DNA from: Lolium rigidum
Lineage: Eukaryota > Streptophyta > Magnoliopsida > Poales > Poaceae
NCBI RefSeq assembly: GCF_022539505.1
Contig: NC_061511.1
Coordinates: forward strand, 36,466,620-36,530,619
Direction: 5' to 3'
DNA length: 64,000 nt
Shown: positions 21,063 to 33,699 of the stretch, piece by piece
Layout of the letters: each line of letters starts with the position of its first letter
Position numbering within the stretch: the first letter of the stretch is position 1
Made by a program: the position numbers and the translations under genes
Notes under the pieces: generated by a model
What the model saw: the letters and a program-made list of their open reading frames with translations, nothing else
Told to the model about the DNA's origin: nothing
The model's database searches: none

Positions 21063-21560
21063 TTTCATGATGATTTTCAAACCGCTTATCGGATTGATGT
21101 GTATAATATACCGTTGGATTCGTACGAAAATTTCGCAACTTTTTCATGTTCATTGTTTTCCCAAATTCTGTATTGTTTAAAAGTAATTTTAAATATACAA
21201 AACACCGTTTTCGCGGATTTCTCTATTTTCGTGCAGTTTTGGGGTTCTAGTTTTCAAAAAGTTTATTGGATTGATGCGTATGATATACCATTGGAAAGCT
21301 ATTGACTAGGCGCACCTTTTTCATGTACAACATGTTTCCAAATTCTCTTTGGTTTAAGAGCAGATTTGAAAATACGCGATTCCGCTTTTTTAACTTCTCG
21401 GTTTTTCATACTGTTTTTTGGGTCTTATTTCCGAACCACTTGTCGGAATGTTCCAAATAATATTGCGTTGGAAAGATATTGACTAGGCGCACCTTTTTCA
21501 TGTTGAAGTTTTTTTCATATTCTAAACCGTTTAAATTTAATTTTCGAAATACGCAAAAGC
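21063..21560. repeat. Tandem array of a 177-178-bp unit (3 diverged copies)
   Basis: The block ATACC(A/G)TTGGA...TTTTTCATGTT recurs at about 21114, 21291 and 21469, spacing 177 and 178. Each copy also contains a TTTTGGGGTT...TTTTCAAA..CTTATCGGATTGATG-like block. The copies are well diverged. It sits just inside the left terminus of the 8-kb element. Confidence 0.7.
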
Positions 21561-21764
21561 GAAGATAACGCCGATACAAGAACATTTTGAAATTGGCTCA
21601 TCTAGATTGATTACGTGTGTCATTGCAGGATGTTAGAGTATTAATAGAGTTATGTTAGTGCTAATTGTACGTAGCGCCGGTCAATTTGCGGAATAAGAGG
21701 TCGTACGGACGATTTCTATACGTATGATTTCCGTCCAAAAAAATAGAGTACATGAAGTTGCTTG

Positions 21765-24700
21765 ATTATGGAAGTGAACCTCCGGATATCTGTTAGTGAA
21801 CTTCCGATCGTGGTATAGAAGTTACATAGATGCTCAAAATGAACTTCCGACATGTTTCAAAGTGAACTTTCATGCTCAGAACAAAGTGAAGTTTGACAAA
21901 AGCAAATTTCCAGCTTGTTTAAAGTGAACTATGGCTTGGTAGAAAATGAACTTCCACTTTTTCAGAGAAGTGTACAACGCATAAATATATTAACTTCCAC
22001 TTTGGTAGAATTGTACAACAAAAAAAAACTACAGGCGGAGTGAATTTCCTCTTGGAGACGAAGTGAACTTATAGCGGTCGGAAACATATTAAGTTCTCTG
22101 TTTTTTCTTTGTATCTCTCTATTTTCCTCACTGTTATTTTCAGAGTGAGCTTCAGAGATTTCATCAAATTCAAAGAGTGAACTTCATGATGGGAGATAAT
22201 GAACTTTTTGGACGCAAAAAATATTGGCCTTATAATAGAATTTTTAAATATAAAATTGTGAACATTTTTTAAGTGCATACAAATTGAACTTCATAGCAAA
22301 AAAAATATAAAAACTGTCCTAATTTATCTTTCGTTAACTGCTATTTCTCAAGAGAAAATTGAACCGTTGTTTGGGGATACACAGTGAACCATGGAAATAA
22401 TCAAAAGGTGGATTATTGAGATGTACAGAACTGTATGCAATTCATGAGCACATCACAAGCCCACAGGATCCAACGTACAGTAGTACATGGACTGTGTACA
22501 AGCATCAACGTGAACTTCTAATCAAGGTAGAAATGCAATTCTCAGGCACAATGAAATGAACTACTGTATATGGAGAGTACCAACTTCCATTCTTTTTACA
22601 AAGGAAATCACTGGTTATGACTTGTTTAGAATCTCCTCAAAGTAGACAGCCAGGAGTACATTGCGGAGGTTGGCTTCCTTTCCGCTGTCCACGGCGAAAC
22701 GCCGTGTCTCTGTCAGCTGTGATCTCTGCTGGGAGCGTCCCAGGTGAACTGCCTTCCATTTGCTGAACTCTCTACCTCATGCGCTGACTGGAGACCAGGA
22801 AATAGAGGCCATGAGCACCTCCCCTAATGGCGCTGGTCTTCCTCGTCGAGGCCGATAGCCATCTAACCAGAATGGCAAGGCCATGCATGAGTAATTAAGG
22901 ATTCGATGAAACTTTACATGTATGACACGATAGAAATGAAACTCTCTCCCCTTGTGAATAATTACTATGTACGGTGCCTTGAGCATCGACTTGTGTGATG
23001 AATTTCACCGGATCATAAATCCGTAGAAAAGGGGAAAACAGGGGACATCCGTTTTTCGCATCGTGTGGAGCAAGTGGCTGCTCTTACTCGCGGCTGGACA
23101 CGGTGTGTCCGGTGTCCACTCGCAGCAAGTATGCTCGCTCGACCCGAAGCTCCATGTAGTCGACCGGCGTCCCGCCTAGCCGGCGACGGGACCCGGCGGC
23201 ACCAGCGTACACATGTTTAACACTCGAAGCATTGTTGAAACCACCAGTAGCCCATCCATGTACTCCCCATGCACGTATCTCTGAACTTCCGCCGCCAACA
23301 GTGTCATCCACAACTCCTGCACATTTATCGGTGAACATTCAGTGTGTTAAAAAATGATATATTCACCAAACAAAATGAACTCCCAAAAATATGAAAATGA
23401 ACCTGTCAAGCAGAAAGAAGTGAACTTCTATTAAATATTTCTCAGCAACAAAAAATAAACACCTATACAAGCGGCTAATTTATCAACAACAAAAAATGGC
23501 ATGTGTCAATAAAGAAAGGAAACTACCACTTGGACAAGGGCGAGTGTAGCACATCAGTATGCATCTAGCGTTCCTTCTAACAGTCTATGACGAAATCCAT
23601 CATTGGACGAAGCAAACATCCAAACAAAAAGAAGTGAACTTCAGGCGTGGACTAGGCGAACTACTTTTTTTGAGGGTATTGAATCAATTGATGTGTAGCT
23701 TTCACCTCAATGAAGTAAAGAAAATATTGATTGCACTGCAAGATACAATCATAGGCTTAAATGTTTAATTCAAAAGTATTTTAGTGTGGACTTGGGTAAA
23801 TAAACCCCAATCACTTAACAAGCTGACTTCCTATTGTTTACCTTTCTAAAAGTAACTAGGAACTTCCTGAGAAAATAAAGCCAAACTTCCAGATTGAAAA
23901 AATGAACTTCCATACAAAAACGGTTGAAGTTGCAGTCAGAATAATTGACACGGCAAACTCCCCCAATATGGTCTCCATCTCGACAGGAATTTTCTTACAA
24001 TCTAATGTTTCCATTCTAAAAGAGATGACATCCTCCAATATGATTTGGCAAAGTCTAACAAAAACATTAATATACTGACATAAAGATAGCAGATTATCAA
24101 TCCATGGCAGGTATACTTCATAGGAAAAGACAGTAAACTAATCACTACTTAGTTCAGAAACATACATACAAGTGAATCAAATGAACTCCCGAAAAATATA
24201 TAAAGTGAACTTGCCATGTAAACAATCCGAGCTTCTTTTTTTTTTTTTGCCTGAGCGAGTGAACTACCTAGAATAAAAAAGTGTGCTCCCTAGTGCCAAA
24301 CGAGTAATCTACCTAAATTAAACTGTGTACTGCAGTTCAAAGCAAGCTTTAACTTTCCTAACAAATCAAAGCGAGCTTTGCTTATTCGATGCTCTGAACA
24401 GCTATGTTTTGTAAAATGAACTTTCATATTATCTCACACTGTGTGATTCTAATATTGGAACATCGTTCTGCTGGTTTACACACACCTGCACGTCCAGTAA
24501 GGGGTAGGACTGGTGCGTCCGCAAGGGCAGCGGGCGAGCTCTGATCTTGGTGGACTCCGGTGTGACACATGGTGGACTCCCGATGGGGGCACAGTGAACT
24601 TCCCGGATGCAATCGCCTGAGGTACAACAGGCAGAAAATGAGTACTCAATGCCCTATTAAGGTGATAGTTTCAGAAGTAGTCCAGTATATAGTACTAAAG

Positions 24701-27700
24701 CTTCCAGTATATAGTAATAATAGATGAATTGGCACAAACACATGACATCTGATAGCTTGTTAATACTATCCGCAATGACATGCTACATATCAAGGTAAAG
24801 GGGAGATTAAGCGTAATATAAAATTATATGTTGCCCATTTTCACATGAACGTAGAAACCACATCAAGATAGTCGTCCGCCACGGTCTCGCTCCATGAACT
24901 TTCACTGTTCATCAAGTGAACTTCAGATGTTTATCATCTAAACTTCACTATGTATCAATGTTTCCACAATATATTGTCTACCACCATGTGATTCTGATAT
25001 TGGAAGAGTGTTCTGCCTGTTTATGGGCACTGCACTTCCAGCAAGGGGTAAGACTCGGGGCTAGTGTTGTACTATATTTTCTCCTATGTGCACTTCCAGA
25101 CATATACTTTGTATTATTACAGGGCACTGCATAACAATCATTTTTTAGTGTAATCATACATTCGAAAAATAGATCCAGATTCATGCTGCTGCTCTTGATA
25201 AAGAGTTTCATTTCAATGCGCGGGATACTTCAGACCCTAGATAGCTTGTTCCAATGTTGTGAAAAACAAATTACTCGAACCCTCATTCATCAAAAGGGGG
25301 AGTTCAAAAATAATAGTCATTATCATAAGCATAACAAGTAGTTTTGACATAGAAAAGAAAATTCCGCACCAAACTGGAATATTGAAAGAGACCACATACA
25401 TTACATAGGTGGTTTTCCATATACATTGATGATTGTTGATATTAAGAACTACTAGTTGCAGAAATTAAGAACTTGCAACCATCATATTTCTTAACTTTCG
25501 TAATAGCTCACTCTTAGGCATTACAACAAATAGTTATAGGACATGCAAAATAGCAGTAGATGTGAACTTCAGAAATTAAGAGAAGTGAGCTTCACAGATT
25601 AGGAGAAGTGAGCTTCACGGATTAGAAGAAGTGCACTTATTAAACACCATATTCTATCTTTAATCATGGACTTACTGAACTTCCCCGTAAAAATGAGTTC
25701 TCTAAACACTAACTCTCTAAACTGCGCACTCTTTCTAAACTGCAGATTGTGTAGCGCTAGCAAGCCACTCACGTTATGGTTCAGTTGTATCCATACATTT
25801 TAAATAAAAGTAAACTTCCCTTTCTGAATAATGTGACCTATATTAGTCCATACTTAGGTTGGACAAGCGAACTTGCATTTTAAATAAAAGTGAACTTCAC
25901 AGTGTATGAAACAAGAAATTTCCAAACAAAAATGAGTAAACTTCATATGTGAACTCCGTGAAATTGTTTTCTATGTGCTGCGATCGTCCAACATTTGCTC
26001 AAATACAAAGCTGAACAATCTTTATGAACAAAATCACACAAGGCAGCAGTTAAGAAATATAGTACAACACTAGCACATGTTTTTATATCTGAATTTCCCG
26101 CACTAACTCTCTGAACGAACTGTGCACCAAACTGAACTTCAGAAAAATAAAAGTGTGAACTCCATCAAAAAATAAAAGAGTGAAGTCCATATGAGAATAG
26201 AGCAAACACACATACACACAGCTAACCTAAGAAGAGTGAACTTTTCAGGAACAAATAAGTGAACTTCTCCATAGCAAAGAACAAATAAACCACATATGAA
26301 TTAATTTTATGTGTATATATAGAGATGCTATTTTTCTAGATTGCCTGACAGTGGACTTATGGCAAAGCTTTCACCACAGAAATAAAACTTCTACAGAATG
26401 ATATGTAACCTTTTCTTCGTAAGCAAAATGAACCTCTACCTTTTTATATAGTTAGAAACACATCAGGAAATACATAGTAAGAATGAATCCCCAGTCTAGA
26501 CGTCGTGAACTACCCAACAATGGTTTCTTTTAACATGCTGGACTTGCACGACATGGTATTCCCATTATAAACTTAATGTGGACTTCATATTATGAATACA
26601 TGGGAGTTACTTTGAGCTAAACGACTCTACTTCCTGCAATTTTCAGTATAGCACCTTGATCATATAGTAATCGTAAGAGCTAGAAAGCTACCTCGAGAAT
26701 CAGAACAGTACTCACGACCTGCGGGTGCTACGCTTCAAGGTGGACTCCCGCCACGGCTCCTGGCAAACTCTAGCGATGAGCGCTAGTGAACTCACCATAG
26801 GTGTCATAAGTGCACTGCCTGTAATTAATTTTAGAGATGATTTATTTGTAAAATAAAATAAAAAGGGTCACTTGAAGGAGACCGATGCTAGTGGACTATA
26901 TGAAAGACAAATGACAAATTTACCAATCATTAACGCAAGATATGTGCAAAATTCATCAAGTCAGGAAGAGCTACCATCCCATATGAACTTTAGTCTCTAA
27001 TAGTCAAAAAACATTCCGGTTTGGCGAGTAATCAATGCATCGAGCACTTCTAGATCATTACCAGCAAGAAGAAGGTAATTAAATAAGTATAGTAGAGATG
27101 GTTTAATGATTTATACTGTAAGTCATTATGCTTTAAATAGTACAAATAAAAAAACTAGCATGCCATGAAGAACTAGATACCCAAAGAACCAACGCAATAT
27201 GTACAATACAAAAACTAGTGTAGTATAAAATTCTGAGGTTTTAGATAGTGAACTTTCCTTTCTTTTTGTAGGGAACTATTTGCAGCTTCCTTAAAAGAAA
27301 CCTTTTCCATGATAAAAAGCGAACTCCCCAGTTAGGAAAGTTAACTTCTTATGTTGACTATAGAAGTTTCACCAGAAATAATTTCCAAATTTGCAGCGCG
27401 GACCAACGGGACCATTTTTCAAACGAGACCGAACTTCGGTGATAGACAAATCAAACTCGCGGACTTCCTCATTACATTGATTTCTTTCGATGTTCTGCAG
27501 ATCAATTTTGATCTGGAGGAGCAACAAGCGATATCCATAATCTCGGCCTAATGATTCAAGAAACAGAGGTAGCTTCTAAATATCGGTAGTATAGAGTCAA
27601 TCCATTAAGCAATTTGGATGCACTAGAATTTGAACAAGAGTGAACATGTGTTTTTAATGTACTGAATCGGTCTAGAACAAAGAGTGAACTTCTATAGCAA

Positions 27701-28075
27701 TTGCAAGAATATTTTTTTGTAAATTATAGGAACATCAACATAGATAGACATATTCTTGTGGAAGTTATTCTAGAAACATAGTTCTTCCCAAGAACAAATT
27801 AAGCTTGACAACTGACGAAAGAAGTGAACTTCTTTTGGGTGAACAAAACTGAAATTACTGGCTGCACGAAGTGAACTTTTATAGATATAGCACTTATCGA
27901 AAAACAGAAGTGAACTAACATCAGCGATCCCTAAGGATGATGTAGTGAACTTCGTGGTCGAAAAAATGTGAACTTTTATTCCTCATGAATGAATTTCAAG
28001 TTTTCCAATTTAAAATGGTGAAATCCTCCGATTGATAAGCGAACTCCACCGGCAAACAAAATGAACTTGACACGT
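21765..28075 (+). repeat. Dispersed directional TGAACTTC motif field
   Basis: AGTGAACTTC and close variants (AATGAACTTCC, AGTGAACTCC, AGCGAACTCC) recur irregularly across about 6.3 kb; two more lie at 20990 and 21010. By eye there are about twenty exact TGAACTTC and over thirty near matches, all on the plus strand, and I saw no exact reverse complement. Chance would give well under one exact 8-mer on one strand in this length. Surrounding sequence is AT-rich without a coding frame. No function is known to me. Confidence 0.75.
24435..25080 (+). repeat. Direct repeat of about 85 bp within the 8-kb element
   Basis: TGTGATTCTAATATTGGAAC...CCAGTAAGGGGTAGGACT (about 24443-24512) and TGTGATTCTGATATTGGAAG...CCAGCAAGGGGTAAGACT (about 24987-25054) are diverged copies in the same orientation. 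Confidence 0.6.
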
Positions 28076-28289
28076 GCTATCTGATGTGTTTTTCACCTGC
28101 ACATGTTTGTGTGTTTTCAGTGAGCTACTGAACTCCATGTCTATTAGTAAATAGATGTACACTAGTAGTCTGGTACTAGGTCAACTGGATGATTAGTACT
28201 CCAGCATGTTGAGGCAAAAAATGAGTGACCTCCTCGTAAAAATGAGTTCATGAGGAACAAAATGAACTCAACACAGTGACCTCCTCTGG

Positions 28290-28870
28290 CTGCCATAGGT
28301 GGACTCTCGGGTCGTGCCGCACTAGCTAGTCTCCCATGGCAGGGCGAAGTGGACTCACCGTGGTCGCGCTGCGTGAGGCGAGGAGCCCCAGTGGCGCGGG
28401 ATGCCGCGGGCACAAGAGGCGGAGTAGGCCGGCGGGGGGCGAGGTGGAGGTGGGCAGGCGGCGCGATTCGGCGGGAGGTTGTGGACGGCGCCCCTCCAGC
28501 GTGAGGCCGGGATCCGTGGACCGGTGGCGGCGTGCGGCCGCGGGAGGTCGTGGGCGGCGCCGCTGCGTCGGGAGGACCGGATCCGTGGATCAGTGGCGGC
28601 GCAGGCGTCGTAGGGGAAGGGGTGAGGCGGCGCAAAGGAAAGGAAGGGGTGGGTGGCGCGCCGGAGGGGGCTAGGTAGGGCCGTAGGGGGTGGCGCGCCG
28701 GAGGGAACTGGGTGGGGGTGGCGCGATGGAGGGGCCTAGGTAGGGGGTGGCGCGCCGGAGGGAACTGGGTGGAGATGGAGGTCGTCGGGTGAGGATGGGT
28801 CGGGAGGGATGTTTGGGTACCGAGCGAGTCGACGTGCAGGAAGTTCGGTTGGTTTTATTCGGGTTTATCG
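28290..28870. other. GC-rich right end of the 8-kb element with short tandem repeats
   Basis: A sharp switch from AT-rich to GC-rich sequence. GGTGGCGCGCCGGAGGGAACTGGGTGG recurs at about 28690 and 28748, and a GGATCCGTGGA-C/T-C-GTGGCGGCG block recurs at about 28509 and 28578. Long frames on both strands here are by-products of composition. It might hold a promoter for the element; no TATA box is evident. Confidence 0.5.
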
Positions 28871-28954
28871 GCTCGTGGGTTGGGTCGGTTTTGGGTGGGG
28901 TTCGAGAATAGCTATTCTAGAACCCCTCTTAAGGGGGGTTCGAGAATAGTTGGG

Positions 28955-29476
<522 letters not shown>

Positions 29477-29531
<55 letters not shown>
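29477..29531. repeat. (TA)n microsatellite, about 27 units
   Basis: Continuation of the TA run on the far side of the MITE; CACTA-element sequence resumes at about 29532. Confidence 0.95.
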
Positions 29532-29534
<3 letters not shown>

Positions 29535-29754
29535 TTTTATCAATTACAGATGAAATGATAAAGTTGTTAACCTCGATGGAGAAGAAAAAAGCAAGTTAAG
29601 TGTAGCTTGATTTGTGTGAACTCAAGTGGCAAATCCTCTTAAGCATTTCATCGAACACCTCTTGTGCATGTGAAGAGAGCAAAGTAATACACCCCTCTTG
29701 TGAAGAAAGTGAAAAAATGGCTATGTGTGGCTCACACTTGGGCAGGGGCAAGGT

Positions 29755-30077
29755 TATATAGGCAGATTGGGGACTTTGTCCCAGTTTGTAATACAAACCG
29801 GGTCCAAAGGGTGGACCTATGGTCCCGGTTTGTCCTACAAACCGGGACTAAAGGGTTCCGACGCTCGACACGGCTCTGCCGCGCCCGCTCGCCGCCCTTT
29901 AGTCCCAGTTTGTAATACAAACCGGGACCATAGGCCGCTAACGGACAGGCGCCAGCGGGTGGGGTCGCCCTGCGCGAAACGAACCGGGACCAATGCCCCC
30001 CATTGATCCCGGTTTGGTTCAGAACTGGGATATTTGCTCCCAGGGGCTTGGGACCAAAGGCCTCTTCTCCACTAGTG
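29755..30077. repeat. CACTA right arm and terminus
   Basis: Repeats built on CCCGGTTTGT..TACAAACCGGGAC (about 29778, 29823, 29900) and a final GATCCCGGTTTGG...CTGGGAT lead to the end CTTCTCCACTAGTG at 30077. Flanking TAA may be the 3-bp duplication. The repeat sequence differs from the left arm (CTGGTGGGTACAA) although the core is shared. Confidence 0.75.
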
Positions 30078-30081
30078 TAAG

Positions 30082-30228
30082 ACTGAGGGAGGGTGTTAGA
30101 CTGTATATATGTAGCGTTGTATATGTCTTGTATTGTACCTCTTTGGTACCCATATATATATGAGATAGCCACATCCATATTGGGGTGTCGAGAAGTTCCC
30201 AAATTCTTTGTTTTACACTCACACGGTT
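30082..30228 (+). repeat. Probable Copia-type LTR remnant
   Basis: GACTGAGGGAGGGTG (30082-30096), a polypurine-like tract, is followed by TGTTAGACTGTATATATGTAGC and GTATTGTACCTCTTTGGTACCC, the usual look of a Copia LTR start. The right LTR end is not certain. The CACTA end lies four bases upstream of the tract, so the CACTA probably inserted into a Copia element. Confidence 0.4.
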
Positions 30229-32880
30229 ACTTACCTAAATGCAAATATCCAAATTCGATCATCAATCATAGTTGGATAGGTGCCGAAGATTTAAAGGGGT
30301 GAATAACCATACTCGAACTGAGTATTGGCTAAATATAGTAATTCATTTATTATTTATTGCAACCTTTCCGTAGCAAGGTACGCCAATTATTCGTGCACCA
30401 CACTACCTCAGTAGTTTGGAACCAACGGCCGGGATTCACTCGACTCCACAGTTCCAAATATCTTCTTACTTGCGTGATGCTCCGGCAGCAATAATTGGTG
30501 GTGCCACTGTTCGTGTCAGTGTCTTTTCATGCACGGCTGCATTCGCCTCGTCATCCGTCGGTAGATGCGTGCGGATAGTTTCACGGAAATGGACGACATG
30601 GTGTCGGTAAAAACTGTTTGGAAGTGACATGACACGAATCGATGGGGTACTGTATTGATGTAGTGGTACACAGTTTAATTGGTGCCACTCAATTGATCGG
30701 GCAAAAGAATCGTGTCTAAATTAGTGCTGCTTTAGTGAGCCACTGGATGAGGTGGATGAGGTTAACTGTAGATCTCCAGTCCGTTGATCTGATCCCTGAG
30801 AAGCGCACATCCTTACCATGGAGGTTTAGGCGACGTAGACAGACTCGTAGGGTGATCATGCATGCTATGATATGAGTGCATGTGCGCGCTGTATACTTTC
30901 AATCACATAAAGCAAAGCAGTTGCGGATTGTAGTTTCCCGGCAGCAACGACCTCTTTGGACCAAAGGATTTAATTTTTTTTTGGAGAAATCCCACCATAA
31001 GTTTTTTTTCCTTAAAACCCCTTTAAAAACCAAAGGAATGACACCTCCAAAATTCGTATATATATGCACCGCATTCCTACATATCAATCCCATAGGAATT
31101 TCAATATCCACTCTAACATCTTCTTTACACTAATTCGCATAGGATCAAGATTCAAGACACATTTCCTATGCTTTTCTCGTGCTCCATCCAAATGACTATT
31201 TCAATAATTTTCTTTGTTTTCCAATCCAGTATTTCGTACTTGCAATATATACCAAATTCTTGTGATCCAAAGAAGCCTTGAAGTTTCAGCTCTGAAATTG
31301 CATGCTCTAACCAGCTCAACCAAAAGACCGATCGGATGGAAGAGACTAGATAATTATATTCAACACCAACAAAATTCTTACTTCTTTATCATAGTTCCAC
31401 TCCACATTTGGCAACTCCAATAAGAGGCCACTAGATAGGAAAAGGGAGAAGGAGAAGCTGGGAAGAGGAGCAAAGTGTGGATTCTACATGGAAGAACTTT
31501 AAAAGACAGTCTCGACAAAAAAGGAGTTCACAGCTGGCAGGAAGCAAGACAACGAGGTGGAATGATCTTAAGGAAAATGAGGGGGGGAGGATGAGGAAGA
31601 TTGAGGAGTGTTCTTACTTTTGGTCTTGTAGTCTTCGTTAGGTGGTCCAAGAATTTATTTATATTTTTATTGTTCTTAGAGCTCTTTGTACTACTATTAA
31701 TAATTATTAATAGATCATTGGTTTTTTCACAAAAAAAGGTAGAGACATAATTGAACAAAAAGAACCAAGAGGTGAGGCTCATGTTCATGGACACGGGTGT
31801 GAAGTGTGATGAATGAGAAGATTGTATCAACTTGGGACCTCACCCATGGGTAAATCTTATTTGAAGATGCCATGGTGGTCAGGCACTATGGTGGAGGTGG
31901 TGATAGTGAGGGTGTGTGATGCTCTCTATGTTTGAGCATTTTGGTTGATTTGTTTTTGTTTTGGTGATCTTAGCTTTAGGATGATTTTTTTTTTGGATGA
32001 TCTCCTTTTTAAGGCGGGATGAACCATGTGGTATGATGATGACCTATTCGAGACGATATGAGGTGTATTTTTTTGAAATTTTTCACAATTTCAATTTGAT
32101 TTCAAATTTCAAAATTATATAGTCAAAATGTCCTTGAATTGATTTATGCTAATTCTCGGTCCACTGAGAATTACTTAAGTCACAGTCGACTCCTATATTG
32201 TTGAATTGCTCCGTGATTAATGATGACAGAAAATTTGTAGTCCCCAATTTGGGCATTTTGGACATATTTTTTTGTTTCGGTGATCTTAGCTTTAGGGTCA
32301 TATTTTCTTTTTGGATGATCCCCCTTTTATGACATCATGAACTATGTGGTCTGATGATGACCTATCCAGGATGACGTGAGACATATTTGGGTTTAACTCT
32401 TGCGCAATTTTAGTTTGATTTTTATTTTTGAAATGTTCTTGAATTGTGTAAGGACCAAACATCAAAATTTGAAATACTATGACGGGAACATGGAGTTGAA
32501 ATAGTGTTTCTATGCACAAGGACCAAGAAAATAACAAAAAAAATGTACATTGGGACTTAAGATTATTGAGGATCTGTCGAACCAAAGCCTGCCAGCACCA
32601 TGAATTTTTCTAGGGAGACTCCAATAACTGACGTTTCGAGATCGGCTAGAGTTTGCTGTAAGCAAGATACTATTATGACCCTTCTTTGCGAGAGAGTTCA
32701 GAATCATGGCAACCTAGCTAGCCGCGAAAAAGCAGAGTGTAAACTGCAGACGTCTTTATCCTGGAGAGGGAAGAATCAAAGGTGGAAAGAGACGGACGAT
32801 TCATCCCGATGCTGATGATTCCTCTTCCCGATTAAAGCTGGGTGGCGTGGCCCCTAGCGCGCTGCCCTCCATCCTTTGCC
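30229..32880. other. Gene-flanking intergenic DNA upstream of the metallothionein gene
   Basis: No credible gene on either strand; frames are short and unlike known proteins. The segment 30965-31190 resembles degenerate grass MITE-type sequence, low confidence. A diverged direct repeat occupies 31938-32390 (separate entry). 32820-32880 is GC-rich promoter-proximal DNA. Confidence 0.5.
31938..32390 (+). repeat. Diverged direct repeat, two copies of about 130 bp
   Basis: CATTTTGG...TTTTGGTGATCTTAGCTTTAGG...TGGATGATC...GATGATGACCTAT occurs at about 31938-32070 and 32256-32390, same orientation, roughly 315 bases apart. Probably an old tandem duplication. Confidence 0.6.
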
Positions 32881-32894
32881 GCCCACTCGCCGCC

Positions 32895-32902
32895 TATTTA
32901 TA
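32895..32902 (+). promoter_or_regulatory. TATA box of the metallothionein gene
   Basis: TATTTATA, 110 bases before the ATG at 33012, in a C-rich setting (CCGCC-TATTTATA-GCCCCC). It implies a 5' leader of about 80 bases that is rich in CTTC/CCTC. Confidence 0.65.
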
Positions 32903-33011
32903 GCCCCCTTCCTCGCCTTCTTCCTCCTCACCAAGCCACAGCAAGCATCCCTCTCTGAGCTAGCTACCTCCTCACTTCTTCAGTAGCTTCACCACCACTC
33001 TCGGAAGGAGA

Positions 33012-33387
33012 ATGTCTTGCTGCAGCGGCAAGTGCGGGTGCGGCGCCGGCTGCCAGTGCGGCAGCGGCTGCGGCGGGTACGTATATAGTGCAGCACTGCC
33101 GCTTGAACAAACCGCATGCCTGGATTTGAACGTTTCATAGTAGTAGTTTCTTTATCCGGGTAGACGCTGAGTAAATTGACTGTGGTGGAATTTGATTTTG
33201 CGTGTGTAGCTGCAAGATGTTCCCCGACGTTGAGGCTACCGCCGGCGCCGCCGTCATGGTCATGCCCACCGCCGCCCACAAGGCTACATCCGGCGGGTTC
33301 GAGATGGCCGGGGAGGCCGGCGGCTGCGACTGCACCACCTGCAAGTGCGGCACCGCCTGCGGCTGCTCCTGCTGCAGCTGCAAGTGA
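33012..33387 (+). CDS. MT2: Type 2 plant metallothionein, two exons (80 aa)
   Basis: Exon 1 is 33012-33076, intron 33077-33209 (GT...AG), exon 2 33210-33387 with stop TGA. The protein starts [20 protein letters not shown], giving the Cys-Cys, Cys-X-Cys spacing of type 2 metallothioneins, then GGCKMFPD. A cysteine-free linker of about 37 residues follows, then the C-terminal cluster [20 protein letters not shown]. Length, linker and the C-terminal TCKCG..CGCSCC pattern fit the rice MT2 group. The protein is cytosolic, binding Cu, Zn or Cd through cysteine thiolates, with roles in metal balance and redox protection. The gene appears intact: TATA box at 32895, poly(A) signal at 33484. The single intron after the N-terminal cluster is typical of the family. 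Confidence 0.93.
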
Positions 33388-33483
33388 AGACCGCCGCCCG
33401 GCCGGTCGGTCGGCGAGCTATGAGGACAAGGAGGACAACCCCACCACCGCCACCACCCAGCAGCGTGTCACTAGCTGCTGCTA

Positions 33484-33489
33484 AATAAA
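33484..33489 (+). terminator. Poly(A) signal of the metallothionein gene
   Basis: AATAAA about 97 bases after the stop codon, overlapping AATAAAATAAG. Suitable position for 3' end formation. Confidence 0.6.
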
Positions 33490-33699
33490 ATAAGCACCGT
33501 GTTCCTTAATTCTGTACTACGTGAGTCTCGCGTCTGTCGCCATGATCGATCCATCCATGTCCTCCCTCATGACTCCAGGCTTAATATATGCGCCTCAACT
33601 TTGATCCATCGACTCCTCTCTGTTTGCGATCAGTACTGCCTTGGCAGCTTGGCTAACAAAAACCGCAGCCAAAAACTGCCACCATGCATCCGTGACTAA

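Noticed and set aside
21765..28075. TGAACTTC field as heat-shock elements
   Set aside because: The heat-shock element needs two bases between GAA and TTC; here the spacer is one base, so it does not fit.
28162..28674. Proline- or arginine-rich frames near the right end of the 8-kb element
   Set aside because: Both strands are open because the DNA is GC-rich and repetitive; no recognisable domain.
33039..33484. Other frames overlapping the metallothionein gene, including histidine- and alanine-rich ones
   Set aside because: The spliced type 2 metallothionein explains the sequence with canonical cysteine clusters; the others are shadows.
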